Below are positions 35,626 to 44,523 of a DNA stretch of 64,000 nt, in pieces. The number at the start of each line of letters is the position of its first letter. Position 1 is the stretch's first letter. Position numbers and translations under genes: made by a program. Origin of the DNA: an uncultured Eubacteriales bacterium (GTDB lineage Bacteria; Bacillota; Clostridia; Lachnospirales; Lachnospiraceae); assembly GCA_900548855.1 (NCBI GenBank), contig URMF01000002.1, forward strand, positions 65,524-129,523, in the 5' to 3' direction. The notes below the pieces were generated by a model that searched no databases, was not told where the DNA came from, and saw nothing but the letters and a program-made list of their open reading frames with translations.

Positions 35626-38553
35626 TTACTTTTCCCCTTTCTGCTTTGTCGCTGCAAACAAGCTTCTTAAACGAATCTTGACTGCGCCAAGATTTGTAAT
35701 CTCATCAATTTTTATCTGGGTATATATTTTGCCATTTTCCTCTAAAATGCGCCTTACCTCATCCGTAGTAATCGCATCTACTCCGCATCCAAAGGATACC
35801 AGCTGTACCAGATTCAGCTTCGGATTATTCTCATCCGCCACATACTGGGCTGCCGCATACATTCTGGAATGGTACATCCACTGGTTTAACACCTTTGTAT
35901 CCACATGTTGTGCCATATCTGATACCGAATCCTCTGTCACAACAATGGCACCCAAATCACAAATCAGCTTATTGATACCATGATTAATCTCCGGGTCCAG
36001 ATGATATGGACGCCCGGCAAGTACAATAACCGGCTTATCCTCCTGCTTTGCAATGCGGAGATATTTTCTTCCCTCCATGCGCACAAGCCGCATATGCTTT
36101 TCGTATTCTTCATAGGCATAATTACAAGCTATGGAAACTTCCGAAAACTTTATCTTCCCAAAATATTTTTCCAGCACAGCATGGAATTTCTTTGTAAAAT
36201 CCTTCCTTCTGTGAATACCGAGGTATTCATAGATAAATTTCACATCCCTGAGTGCCTTGACATTTGCCTCAAGCACCTCCGGATAGTAGGCAACCACCGG
36301 ACAATTATAATGGTTGTCGCCAAGCCCCTCATTAAAATTATAACTTAAACATGGATAAAAAATCGCATCCACATTTTCCTTCAGCAGTGCTTCGATATGT
36401 CCATGCATCAGCTTTGCAGGAAAGCATACCGTATCGGACGGAATGGTATGCTGTCCGCTCAAATACAGGCTGCGGCTGGAATTTGGGGAGGTCACAACAT
36501 TGAAGCCCAGTCTGGTGAACAAGGTATACCAAAACGGCAAAAGCTCATACATATTAAGCCCCATCGGGATTCCAATGGTTCCTCTCGCCCTCTCCTGCGG
36601 AATATCAGAAGTCCTGTATTCATCCAGCAGCTTTAGCTTATATTCGTATAAATCATACCGATTGCCATCCGCCTTCTTGGAGGTCGGCTTATCACACCGG
36701 TTCCCACTGATAAAACGACGTCCATTGGCAAAAGTATTAATGGTAAGCTTACAATGATTACTACATCCATTACAGGTTGTCATGGTGATTTCATGCTTAA
36801 AATTGGCAAGTCCCTGCTGGTCCAAAATAGTACTGGAAGCGTTGCTGTTTTCCATGGCATAAAGGGCTGCACCATAGGCACCCATAATTCCTGCCATCTC
36901 CGGTCTCACCACATCATGACCGATTTCCTGTTCAAAAGCTCGCAGCACCGCATTGTTTAAGAATGTTCCACCCTGCACTACAATATGCTCGCCCAACTGT
37001 CTGGCAGAGGCTGCACGGATTACCTTATAAAGGGCGTTCTTCACAACCGAAATGGATAAACCTGCGGAAATATTCTCAATGGAGGCTCCATCTTTTTGAG
37101 CCTGTTTGACAGAGGAATTCATAAATACCGTACAGCGGGATCCCAAATCAACCGGCTTATCGGCAAAAAGACCCAGCTTTGCAAAATCCTCAATCTTATA
37201 TCCCAATGCTCCGGCAAAGGTCTGTAAAAAGGAGCCGCAGCCTGAAGAGCATGCCTCATTTAAGAAAATGTTGTCAATGGCGTTGTTGTGAATCTGGAAA
37301 CATTTGATATCCTGCCCACCAATATCAATGATAAAGTCCACATCCGGCTGGAATTTCTTAGCCGCAGTAAAGTGCGCCACAGTCTCTACAATACCAAAAT
37401 CCACACCAAAGGCATTCATAATCATTTCTTCACCATATCCGGTAACAGCGGAGGACTGTATATGAATATCTGGATATTCTCTATATAATTTTTCCATAAA
37501 TTCCTTAATGATTGGAACCGGATTACCACCGTTTGGCAGATACTCGGAACACAAAATGTTGGCATCCTCATCCACCACCACTGCCTTGACTGTGGTAGAG
37601 CCTGCATCAATTCCCAAAAACGCATGACCGGAAAATGTATCCACCTTTTTGATATGGTCAGAATTTTTCTTATGCCTTTCTATAAATTCCTGGTATTCCT
37701 CCTGGGAGGTAAACAAAGGCTTACAGCTTGCATAACCTCCGGTTGCGGTATAGCCGTTAATCTTATCCCTCAGCTCCGTTAAAGCAAACTGCTTTGCTTC
37801 TTTCTTTAAAGCTGCACCCATCGCAACAAAATACAGAGAGTCATCTGGTGCAATCCCCTCAAGCTTTAAAGTATTGTCAAAAGCCTTCCGCAGCTCTGAC
37901 AGGAAGGTAAGAGGTCCTCCTAAATACACAACCTTTCCCTTAATCTCCCGTCCCTGTGCAAGTCCGGCAATGGTCTGGTTAACAACCGCATAAAAAATAC
38001 TGGCTGCAATATCATTCTTTTGTGCGCCCTGATTTAACAGCGGCTGTACGTCTGACTTTGCAAATACGCCACAACGACTGGCAATGGTATAGATTTTTTC
38101 ATAATTCTTTGCCGCCTCATTCATGGCGCCTGCTTCCATATTCAAAAGGGTAGCCATTTGGTCAATAAATGCTCCGGTACCTCCTGCACAGGAACCATTC
38201 ATACGCACCTCCAGACCATCCGTCAAAAACAATATTTTGGCATCTTCTCCGCCCAGCTCAATTACCACATCTGTCCCCGGAATGATTTTATTTACCGCTA
38301 CTCTGGTGGCATACACCTCCTGCTCAAAGGGAATTCCCAACGAATCCGCAATACCCATTCCGGCAGAACCGGAGATACAGAGACTCATCTCCTTCTCCTG
38401 TGGAAACTGCTTCATAATATCGTTAAGCATTCCCACCGTTTTACTGGTAATCTGTGAAAAATGCCTCTGGTAATCCTTGTAAACAATCCTGTCGTCATCA
38501 TCCAATACGACACATTTTAACGTGGTAGAACCAACATCCAAACCTATTCTCAT
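35626..38553 (-). CDS. 2-hydroxyacyl-CoA dehydratase activase (duplicated ASKHA ATPase domains)
   Basis: 975 residues. Two BcrAD/BadFG-type ATPase domains: residues ~1-260 (GLDVGSTTLKCVV, ELGGEDAK, GSCAGGTGAF with the cluster Cys, SRCGVFAKSD) and ~310-590 (GIDAGSTTVKAVV, DIGGQDIK, ACSSGCGSF, SRCTVFMNSS). The rest includes a cysteine cluster (TCNGCSNHC) and a DUF2229-like domain. Such proteins hydrolyse ATP to push an electron onto a dehydratase. AGAGGT lies six bases before ATG 38553. No classical HgdAB dehydratase genes adjoin, as is usual for these large activases. Confidence 0.88.
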   Translation of the reverse strand: MRIGLDVGSTTLKCVVLDDDDRIVYKDYQRHFSQITSKTVGMLNDIMKQFPQEKEMSLCISGSAGMGIADSLGIPFEQEVYATRVAVNKIIPGTDVVIELGGEDAKILFLTDGLEVRMNGSCAGGTGAFIDQMATLLNMEAGAMNEAAKNYEKIYTIASRCGVFAKSDVQPLLNQGAQKNDIAASIFYAVVNQTIAGLAQGREIKGKVVYLGGPLTFLSELRKAFDNTLKLEGIAPDDSLYFVAMGAALKKEAKQFALTELRDKINGYTATGGYASCKPLFTSQEEYQEFIERHKKNSDHIKKVDTFSGHAFLGIDAGSTTVKAVVVDEDANILCSEYLPNGGNPVPIIKEFMEKLYREYPDIHIQSSAVTGYGEEMIMNAFGVDFGIVETVAHFTAAKKFQPDVDFIIDIGGQDIKCFQIHNNAIDNIFLNEACSSGCGSFLQTFAGALGYKIEDFAKLGLFADKPVDLGSRCTVFMNSSVKQAQKDGASIENISAGLSISVVKNALYKVIRAASARQLGEHIVVQGGTFLNNAVLRAFEQEIGHDVVRPEMAGIMGAYGAALYAMENSNASSTILDQQGLANFKHEITMTTCNGCSNHCKLTINTFANGRRFISGNRCDKPTSKKADGNRYDLYEYKLKLLDEYRTSDIPQERARGTIGIPMGLNMYELLPFWYTLFTRLGFNVVTSPNSSRSLYLSGQHTIPSDTVCFPAKLMHGHIEALLKENVDAIFYPCLSYNFNEGLGDNHYNCPVVAYYPEVLEANVKALRDVKFIYEYLGIHRRKDFTKKFHAVLEKYFGKIKFSEVSIACNYAYEEYEKHMRLVRMEGRKYLRIAKQEDKPVIVLAGRPYHLDPEINHGINKLICDLGAIVVTEDSVSDMAQHVDTKVLNQWMYHSRMYAAAQYVADENNPKLNLVQLVSFGCGVDAITTDEVRRILEENGKIYTQIKIDEITNLGAVKIRLRSLFAATKQKGEK

Positions 38554-38755
38554 GTTAATACCTCTTTTTCCTAAGTATTTCGTCTCTATCGAAATCCTCT
38601 ATTTCCCTCTAATGTATGATAGCTGTGTTATATTCATGCATACACATGTCTCGTTTTCGCTTTAGACATTCTAACACAGTTTTAATGATTGTGCTAGTCC
38701 CTATTCTTGGCATTTCATTGTTTATTCACAGTTCTCTTTTTAGCCTGGAAAAAAA

Positions 38756-38776
38756 CCGGGAGAAAGCTTCTCCCGG
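38756..38776 (-). terminator. Terminator of the YigZ-lipoprotein-RND operon
   Basis: 9-bp perfect stem CCGGGAGAA/TTCTCCCGG with a 3-nt loop and seven T residues on the minus strand, 15 bp after the RND stop. The rest of the gap 38554-38755 shows no gene. Confidence 0.88.
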
Positions 38777-38791
38777 CACATTTACTGTTTC

Positions 38792-41700
38792 CTATTCATC
38801 CAATTCCTTTTCATCCTCTGTGAGAATCCCTTCTGTCTCTATCAAAGAGACATCACTATCCTCTCTTTTCACCTTTTTACGGTTAAATGCCTCATAAATA
38901 CAAGGAACAACAAGCAATGTCAGCAGTGTTCCATATATCAGTCCACCGATTACCACCAGCGCCATTGGCTGTGCCATATCCGCGCCCATGCCAAAGCCCA
39001 TTGCCATGGTAGACAAGCCAAGTATAGTGGTAAGGGCTGTCATAACAATTGGACGCAGACGGTTTCGTCCTGTGTTAACAATTGCCTCACGCAGTTCCAT
39101 GCCCTCCTCAATCATCTGGTTAATGGAGTCCACAAATACAATACCGTTATTTACAATAATACCTGCCAGCATGACCATACCAATCATGGCAATGATACTG
39201 ACATCATTTCCCGTTAAGAACAATGCCGCAAATCCGCCGGTAAATGCCAGCGGCAGAGTAAACATGATAATAAACGGACTCTTTAACGACTGGAACTGTG
39301 CCACCATAATCAGATACATAAACGCAATGGCAAGCACCAGCATCAGCATTACCTGCCCCATGGCTTCCATAACTGTCTCATTTTCCCCATTATACTCAAT
39401 GCTGTATCCCTCCGGCAGAGAAATACCGTCCAATACATCCTTCACCTCGTTTGATACATTTGTGGTAATATATCCCTCTTTTACCTGCCCACTGACAGAG
39501 ATATACCGGGTCTGGTTCAACCGGTTAATTGTAGAAAGAGAATTCGCATCCTCCACATCTGCAAGCTTACCGATTTTCACATCAACGGTTTCCTCTCCGT
39601 CCTTACCCTCAATGGTAAGATTCTTAACATCCTTTAAGGTATAGGCTTCCTCCTCTTCGTCCTTGACATAGACAGAATAATCCTTTGTATTCGTATTGAG
39701 GGTGGTAGCTGAGGATGCCTCCGCCAGCACACCCTGTACCTTCTGGTATACCTGGGCAACCGTCAGACCATACTTCGCTGCCTTATCCTTGTCAACCACG
39801 ATACGATATTCCGGTGTTGCGTCCTCTAATCCGTTTTCAATTTCCTCCAGACCGTCAATCTCTTCCAACTTCTTTCCCACCTGGACAGCCAGCTCCTGCA
39901 GGGTATCCATTTCCTTACCTTTTATCTGGATAGAAACCCCGGATGTCATTAAGGAACTCATATCCATGCTGGATGCAGACACCGAAATCTCACATTTCAA
40001 ATCCTTCGTCTTTTCTGTAATCATTTCTGCAATCTCTTCATTGGTATGCTTTTTGTCCTCTTTACACTCAATATAATAGCTTACAGAATCATAGGAGTCA
40101 TCCGAGCCAAGCCCCAGCATGGACATGGTGCTTCCACCCACTATGGCTCCAACCGTTTTAATATCATCAATCTCCAATACCTTCTCAATTACCTCATCCG
40201 ATAATTCCGCAGTCTCCTCCAGGGTTTCTGCCTCCTCCGGCATTACCATGGTCATGGTCATCTGCGTGGAATCCATATCCGGAATAAAGGAAAATCCTTT
40301 TGAAACCGCCAGCAGCGTACTTCCTACAAACAGAACCAGTACTACAACCAGCACAAGCATTTTATGATTTAATACCTTAGGTAAAAATGCCGCATACTTC
40401 TCACTAATCTTTGTTATCAGCCTGTTTTCCTTCTGCGAAATCTTCCCAAAGGTCTTAGAGGCTGCCATCGGCACAAAGGTAACAGCAACCACAAGACTGG
40501 CAAGCAGGGAATATGCAATAGTAAGCCCCATATCCGTAAATAACTGCTTCGTGATACCTGTGGTAAATACAATCGGTAAAAATACACATACTGTTGTCAG
40601 GGTGGATGCTGTGATTGCTCCCACCATCTGGTCAGCCCCCTTAATGGCAGCTTCCTTCACAGGATATCCTTCATTTCTGAGACGGTAGATATTTTCAATT
40701 ACTACAATGGAATTATCCACAAGCATTCCCACTCCTAATGCCAGCCCCGATAGGGAAATGACATTTAAGGTAACGCCGCTGAAATACATCAGTACAATAG
40801 CAAATACCACTGATACCGGAATGGAAACCGCAATAATTCCCGTTGGCCGTACATCCTTTAAGAACAACAACAGAATAAGTATCGCTAAAACGGCACCAAA
40901 CAAGAGATTCTCCAGTACAGAGCCGGAAACCAAATCGATATACATTCCCTGATTCATTAACGTAGTAAAGGAAACGCTGTCATCCGCCTTACTGATTTCC
41001 TCAAATTTATCCATAAGCCGGTCTGCCACCTCTTTTGTGGAATATTCATTCTGCTTTGCAATAGAAAAAATAATGCCTGGGTTTTCGTTTACCCTTGTAT
41101 AAAGCTTGTCGGAATTATCCTCCACAAACACATCTGCCACATCCGAAAGCTTAATCGGGTCAAGTCCGTCCATTCCCAAATCCAGCAAAACGAAATCCGA
41201 AAGACTTTCCACATCATCGAATTTCTCACCTACACGAACCAGATAGTCCACATCATCCTCTGTCACATAACCTGCCGGAAACTCAAAGTTCTGTGCAGTG
41301 AGCATACCGGAAATCATATCCTTTGTAATAATGGTATTCATATCGGCTCCGCTATAGGCAGCCTCCTTGGCATCCGCAAAGTTGTTCTTCTGCTCCTCTA
41401 ATTCCTTTTCTCCCTGGTCTAACTGTACCTTAGACTGGGTAAGCTGGCTCTGGGTCTCTGCTTCCTTTGTCTTCAAATCCACATAACTGTCATTGATGGT
41501 TTTCTTACCATTGGTAATCTTTTTCAGTGCTTCATTTAGCTGTTTCTTTCCTTTTTTAATCTCTGAAAGACCGCTGTTAATTTTCGTGAGAGAGTCCTGC
41601 AGTGATGTAATATAGGCAGACAGCTTATCAAATGTCAACGGGTCTCCGTTTTCATCCTTCTGCTTTGCCAGTTCTGTCTCCATGGTCTGCAAAGCACCGG

Positions 41701-42676
41701 TCACCGCCTGCAGCTGGGCAGTTAATGCTGCATCGTCCGGTGTAACTGCTAACGCCGCCTCTAACTGCGTCTTCTGTGCAGAAAGGGTCTGGTAGCTGGA
41801 GAGAAGCTCCTTCAAAGAGGTAATTGCCTTTTCCAACTGCTCCTTCTGTTCCTTCAGGGTCTTCTCCTGCTCCTCTAATTCCTTTAATGCCTCATTTACT
41901 TCTTTTTCAGAGGTAAGCATCTCATATTTCGCATCATTAATTTTCACTTCTGCTTCTGCAAACTGCTTGTTTGCCGTCTTCTGTCCGTTTTCCAGCTGGC
42001 TCTTCCCACTGTTAATCTGGCTTTCCCCATCCTGAATCGCTTCCTCGGCATCGGCAAATTTATCATCTAAAGCTTTCTTTACCTTGTCATTTACTTCCTG
42101 TATCTTGTCTTCACGGATAATAACCTGTACCGATTCTTCCACAACTCCCATTGTGGTCACGGATGCAACACCCTCTACTCCCTCTAAGGATGGCTCAAGG
42201 GTGTTCTCCACATACTCACTTAGTTCCACACTGTCCGCATCCGCCTTATCTACTGCTGCCACCATAACCGGCATCATATTAGGGTTAAGCTTCATTATAA
42301 TCGGACTGCCCACACTGTCATCAAAAAAACCGCTAATCTGGTCAAGACCTTCCCGCATGTCAATTGTGGCGGTATCCATATTTACATCAGAATTAAACTC
42401 AATCATAACCATGGAATAATTCTCTGAGGACATGGACTGTACATTTTCCACATTGTCAATTGTGGCAACCGCCTGTTCAATGGGTCTGGTCACCCCTGTT
42501 TCCACTGCCTCCGGACTGGCTCCCGGATAGGTTGTAATTACAACCGCATATGGCAGCTCCATAGACGGAAGTAAATCCACTGTCATCTTGGTGTATGCCA
42601 CAACTCCAAGAATAATTATCAGTACAATTCCTACGATTACTGTATAGGCTTTTTTTACACTGAATTTTGCTATCAT
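38792..42676 (-). CDS. RND-family efflux permease with long coiled-coil insertion
   Basis: 1,294 residues from ATG 42676, one base after the lipoprotein stop with GGAGG five bases before it, so translation is probably coupled. Two RND repeats of one helix, a large extracellular region and five helices are present, with PGASPEAVE near residue 55 and the helix-4 acid region LSGLALGVGMLVDNSIVVIENI. The first extracellular region contains about 240 residues (~205-445) of predicted coiled coil (E/K/Q-rich, SGKSQLENGQK-like repeats). No separate membrane-fusion protein is encoded nearby. Likely exports drugs or toxic metabolites. Confidence 0.92.
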   Translation of the reverse strand: MIAKFSVKKAYTVIVGIVLIIILGVVAYTKMTVDLLPSMELPYAVVITTYPGASPEAVETGVTRPIEQAVATIDNVENVQSMSSENYSMVMIEFNSDVNMDTATIDMREGLDQISGFFDDSVGSPIIMKLNPNMMPVMVAAVDKADADSVELSEYVENTLEPSLEGVEGVASVTTMGVVEESVQVIIREDKIQEVNDKVKKALDDKFADAEEAIQDGESQINSGKSQLENGQKTANKQFAEAEVKINDAKYEMLTSEKEVNEALKELEEQEKTLKEQKEQLEKAITSLKELLSSYQTLSAQKTQLEAALAVTPDDAALTAQLQAVTGALQTMETELAKQKDENGDPLTFDKLSAYITSLQDSLTKINSGLSEIKKGKKQLNEALKKITNGKKTINDSYVDLKTKEAETQSQLTQSKVQLDQGEKELEEQKNNFADAKEAAYSGADMNTIITKDMISGMLTAQNFEFPAGYVTEDDVDYLVRVGEKFDDVESLSDFVLLDLGMDGLDPIKLSDVADVFVEDNSDKLYTRVNENPGIIFSIAKQNEYSTKEVADRLMDKFEEISKADDSVSFTTLMNQGMYIDLVSGSVLENLLFGAVLAILILLLFLKDVRPTGIIAVSIPVSVVFAIVLMYFSGVTLNVISLSGLALGVGMLVDNSIVVIENIYRLRNEGYPVKEAAIKGADQMVGAITASTLTTVCVFLPIVFTTGITKQLFTDMGLTIAYSLLASLVVAVTFVPMAASKTFGKISQKENRLITKISEKYAAFLPKVLNHKMLVLVVVLVLFVGSTLLAVSKGFSFIPDMDSTQMTMTMVMPEEAETLEETAELSDEVIEKVLEIDDIKTVGAIVGGSTMSMLGLGSDDSYDSVSYYIECKEDKKHTNEEIAEMITEKTKDLKCEISVSASSMDMSSLMTSGVSIQIKGKEMDTLQELAVQVGKKLEEIDGLEEIENGLEDATPEYRIVVDKDKAAKYGLTVAQVYQKVQGVLAEASSATTLNTNTKDYSVYVKDEEEEAYTLKDVKNLTIEGKDGEETVDVKIGKLADVEDANSLSTINRLNQTRYISVSGQVKEGYITTNVSNEVKDVLDGISLPEGYSIEYNGENETVMEAMGQVMLMLVLAIAFMYLIMVAQFQSLKSPFIIMFTLPLAFTGGFAALFLTGNDVSIIAMIGMVMLAGIIVNNGIVFVDSINQMIEEGMELREAIVNTGRNRLRPIVMTALTTILGLSTMAMGFGMGADMAQPMALVVIGGLIYGTLLTLLVVPCIYEAFNRKKVKREDSDVSLIETEGILTEDEKELDE

Positions 42677-42677
42677 C

Positions 42678-43637
42678 TCATCCTCCATTTTCCTGTTTGT
42701 TCATATCTCTTCTTGGATGTTTAAAGGCTGTTGGAAAGGTAGCTATATCCAGCATATAAGCAACCTCCGTTTTCCCAACCGCTAAATCCTCCGATGTGCG
42801 TGTGACGCTTGAATCATCATAGTTAAGTGTCAGATTCTTGTATTCCATCACACCATCCTTTAACAGGGTTATATTTATATTAATATAATGGTTTGCACGA
42901 TATAAAAAAGAATACTCTAATTTATAGTCCGCATATTTTTCCGAAATATCATCCAATATTTCCTGAGCACCATCAAACTCTAAAAACTGTTCCTTTCCAA
43001 TGGGAATTGCCCCATATTCCCTAAATCCTTCATCATAAGCATAGGACAAATAATAGGTCTGTACCTCTAAAGATGCCCTGTCCTCCTTCTCGCTTTCTCT
43101 GTAAGTCTGCAGCCAGATTTCACCGGACGGTGTCATACTGATATATCCCTTATGTGAGATATCTGCCTCCTGCACCTGATTGTCATTATCAATACTGTAA
43201 ACCAGTGTATTTTTCTTTCCGCCTTCTGTCTGCTGCAGAAGCAGATAATCCTTTGTGGGAAAGGTAAGAATATCTGTCTCCAATTGTTCCAGATTTTCCA
43301 GACGGTCACAGATAATCTGGCATTCCTTTGAATGCAGATACCACAGTTTGTGGTAATTCTCCTCCTTTGTCAAGACAAATGCCTCGTGAATGCCGTCCTT
43401 GTTATAATCGTCATAAATGAAATTCTCCACCTCTTCATTATTAACTGACTCAAACATGGTAAGTAAGTCTCCCCTGGAAAAATCCGCCTCAGTCTGCAGC
43501 ACACTTTCCTCTGTCTCTTCCAAAGATAACGTAATCGCTGCCTCATTCTCGCTTTTTGATTCAGCCAAATCAAGGGAACACCCCGAACAAACCATTGTCA
43601 AAAGAAATATTCCCACATTAAAAAATAACCTCTTCAT
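42678..43637 (-). CDS. Lipoprotein of the RND operon
   Basis: 319 residues. The N-terminus MKRLFFNVGIFLLTMVCSGC is a lipoprotein signal with a cysteine at the end of the lipobox-like VCSGC. The remainder resembles secreted sensor-like or VCBS/FG-GAP-like proteins (NDYNKDGIHEAFVL-type Ca-site pattern near residue 75) but is otherwise unassigned. ATG 43637 overlaps the preceding gene's stop (ATGA), which supports this start over TTG 43643. It may be an accessory or sensor part of the pump. Confidence 0.8.
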   Translation of the reverse strand: MKRLFFNVGIFLLTMVCSGCSLDLAESKSENEAAITLSLEETEESVLQTEADFSRGDLLTMFESVNNEEVENFIYDDYNKDGIHEAFVLTKEENYHKLWYLHSKECQIICDRLENLEQLETDILTFPTKDYLLLQQTEGGKKNTLVYSIDNDNQVQEADISHKGYISMTPSGEIWLQTYRESEKEDRASLEVQTYYLSYAYDEGFREYGAIPIGKEQFLEFDGAQEILDDISEKYADYKLEYSFLYRANHYININITLLKDGVMEYKNLTLNYDDSSVTRTSEDLAVGKTEVAYMLDIATFPTAFKHPRRDMNKQENGG

Positions 43638-44278
43638 CCGCAAAAATCCCCCTTACACAAGGAAAACACGACATCCTGCCACTCCAATACTGCTCTGGCA
43701 GATGTTGCCTCTTTCAATGCCTTCTGAATCCGCTCCACGTCATCCACGAAAACCTCAGCAGAAAGCTTCACCTCCTGTCCATATTCACTGTCCTTTATTT
43801 CAATTCCCTCATTTCCCAGAATATACTGGATTTTACCCAAATCTGTATAGTTTGTTGTAATGGTTACAGGCGCTGCCATTCTCTTACATACAAGCTCTGT
43901 GGCGGCAATACATGCCTTTGACGCCTCCGTATATGCCCTAACCAGCCCTCCGGTTCCAAGAAGAGTTCCCCCAAAATATCTTGTCACCACAATACATACA
44001 TTGCAGAGCTTATTGCCGGTAATCACTTCCAGTATTGGCTTGCCTGCTGTACCTCCGGGTTCACCGTCATCGCTGAACCGCATAAGAGGCTGTTCTTCAC
44101 CAACTGTGTAGGCATAGCAGTTATGTCTGGCATCATAATGCCTTTTTTTTATTCCTGTAATAAACAGATTTGCTTCCTCCTCGGATTCTACGTGAGAAAC
44201 GTAACCGATAAATCTGGATTTTTTCTCCACAATTTCACCGGTTCCCGGTTCCAGAATTGTAACATATTCCTTTAGCAT
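43634..44278 (-). CDS. YigZ/IMPACT family protein
   Basis: 214 residues from ATG 44278 (AGGTGG six bases upstream); the frame is open further upstream, but the conserved family start is MLKEYVTI. The family signature ARHNCYAYTVG...MRFSDDGEPGGTAGKP is complete (residues ~55-90), followed by a ferredoxin-like C-terminal domain. IMPACT/YigZ proteins associate with translation or translation control, and their bacterial role is not settled. It is the first gene of the lipoprotein-RND operon under a MarR-type operator, an unexpected place for this housekeeping-like gene. Confidence 0.9.
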   Translation of the reverse strand: MLKEYVTILEPGTGEIVEKKSRFIGYVSHVESEEEANLFITGIKKRHYDARHNCYAYTVGEEQPLMRFSDDGEPGGTAGKPILEVITGNKLCNVCIVVTRYFGGTLLGTGGLVRAYTEASKACIAATELVCKRMAAPVTITTNYTDLGKIQYILGNEGIEIKDSEYGQEVKLSAEVFVDDVERIQKALKEATSARAVLEWQDVVFSLCKGDFCG

Positions 44279-44389
44279 TCCTGTCCACCTCTGTCTATGT
44301 AATCTTTCTCCGCTATCATAACAGATTCTGTCCTCAAATGCTATAGAAATCCGCTTCCAGTTCCCTTTAATATTTTCCCTATTCAATAG

Positions 44390-44436
44390 TTTCCCTAGGC
44401 AAGTATTTATTATATGCACTTTTTTGTATTTGTCAA
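44390..44436 (-). promoter_or_regulatory. Promoter and MarR-type operator of the YigZ-lipoprotein-RND operon
   Basis: Minus strand: TTGACA (44431-44436), 16-bp spacer, TATAAT (44409-44414), then dyad TTGCCTAGGGAAA (44390-44402). Spacing and dyad match 17585-17631. The site also lies ~120 bp upstream of the divergent PBP gene. Confidence 0.75.
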
Positions 44437-44523
44437 TATTGAATAAAGATAGATTTTTTTGTCTATATTTGATACAATGAAAAAAAAGCATTTGCTGGTA
44501 CGGGTTATCGCAGGAGGAACCAT

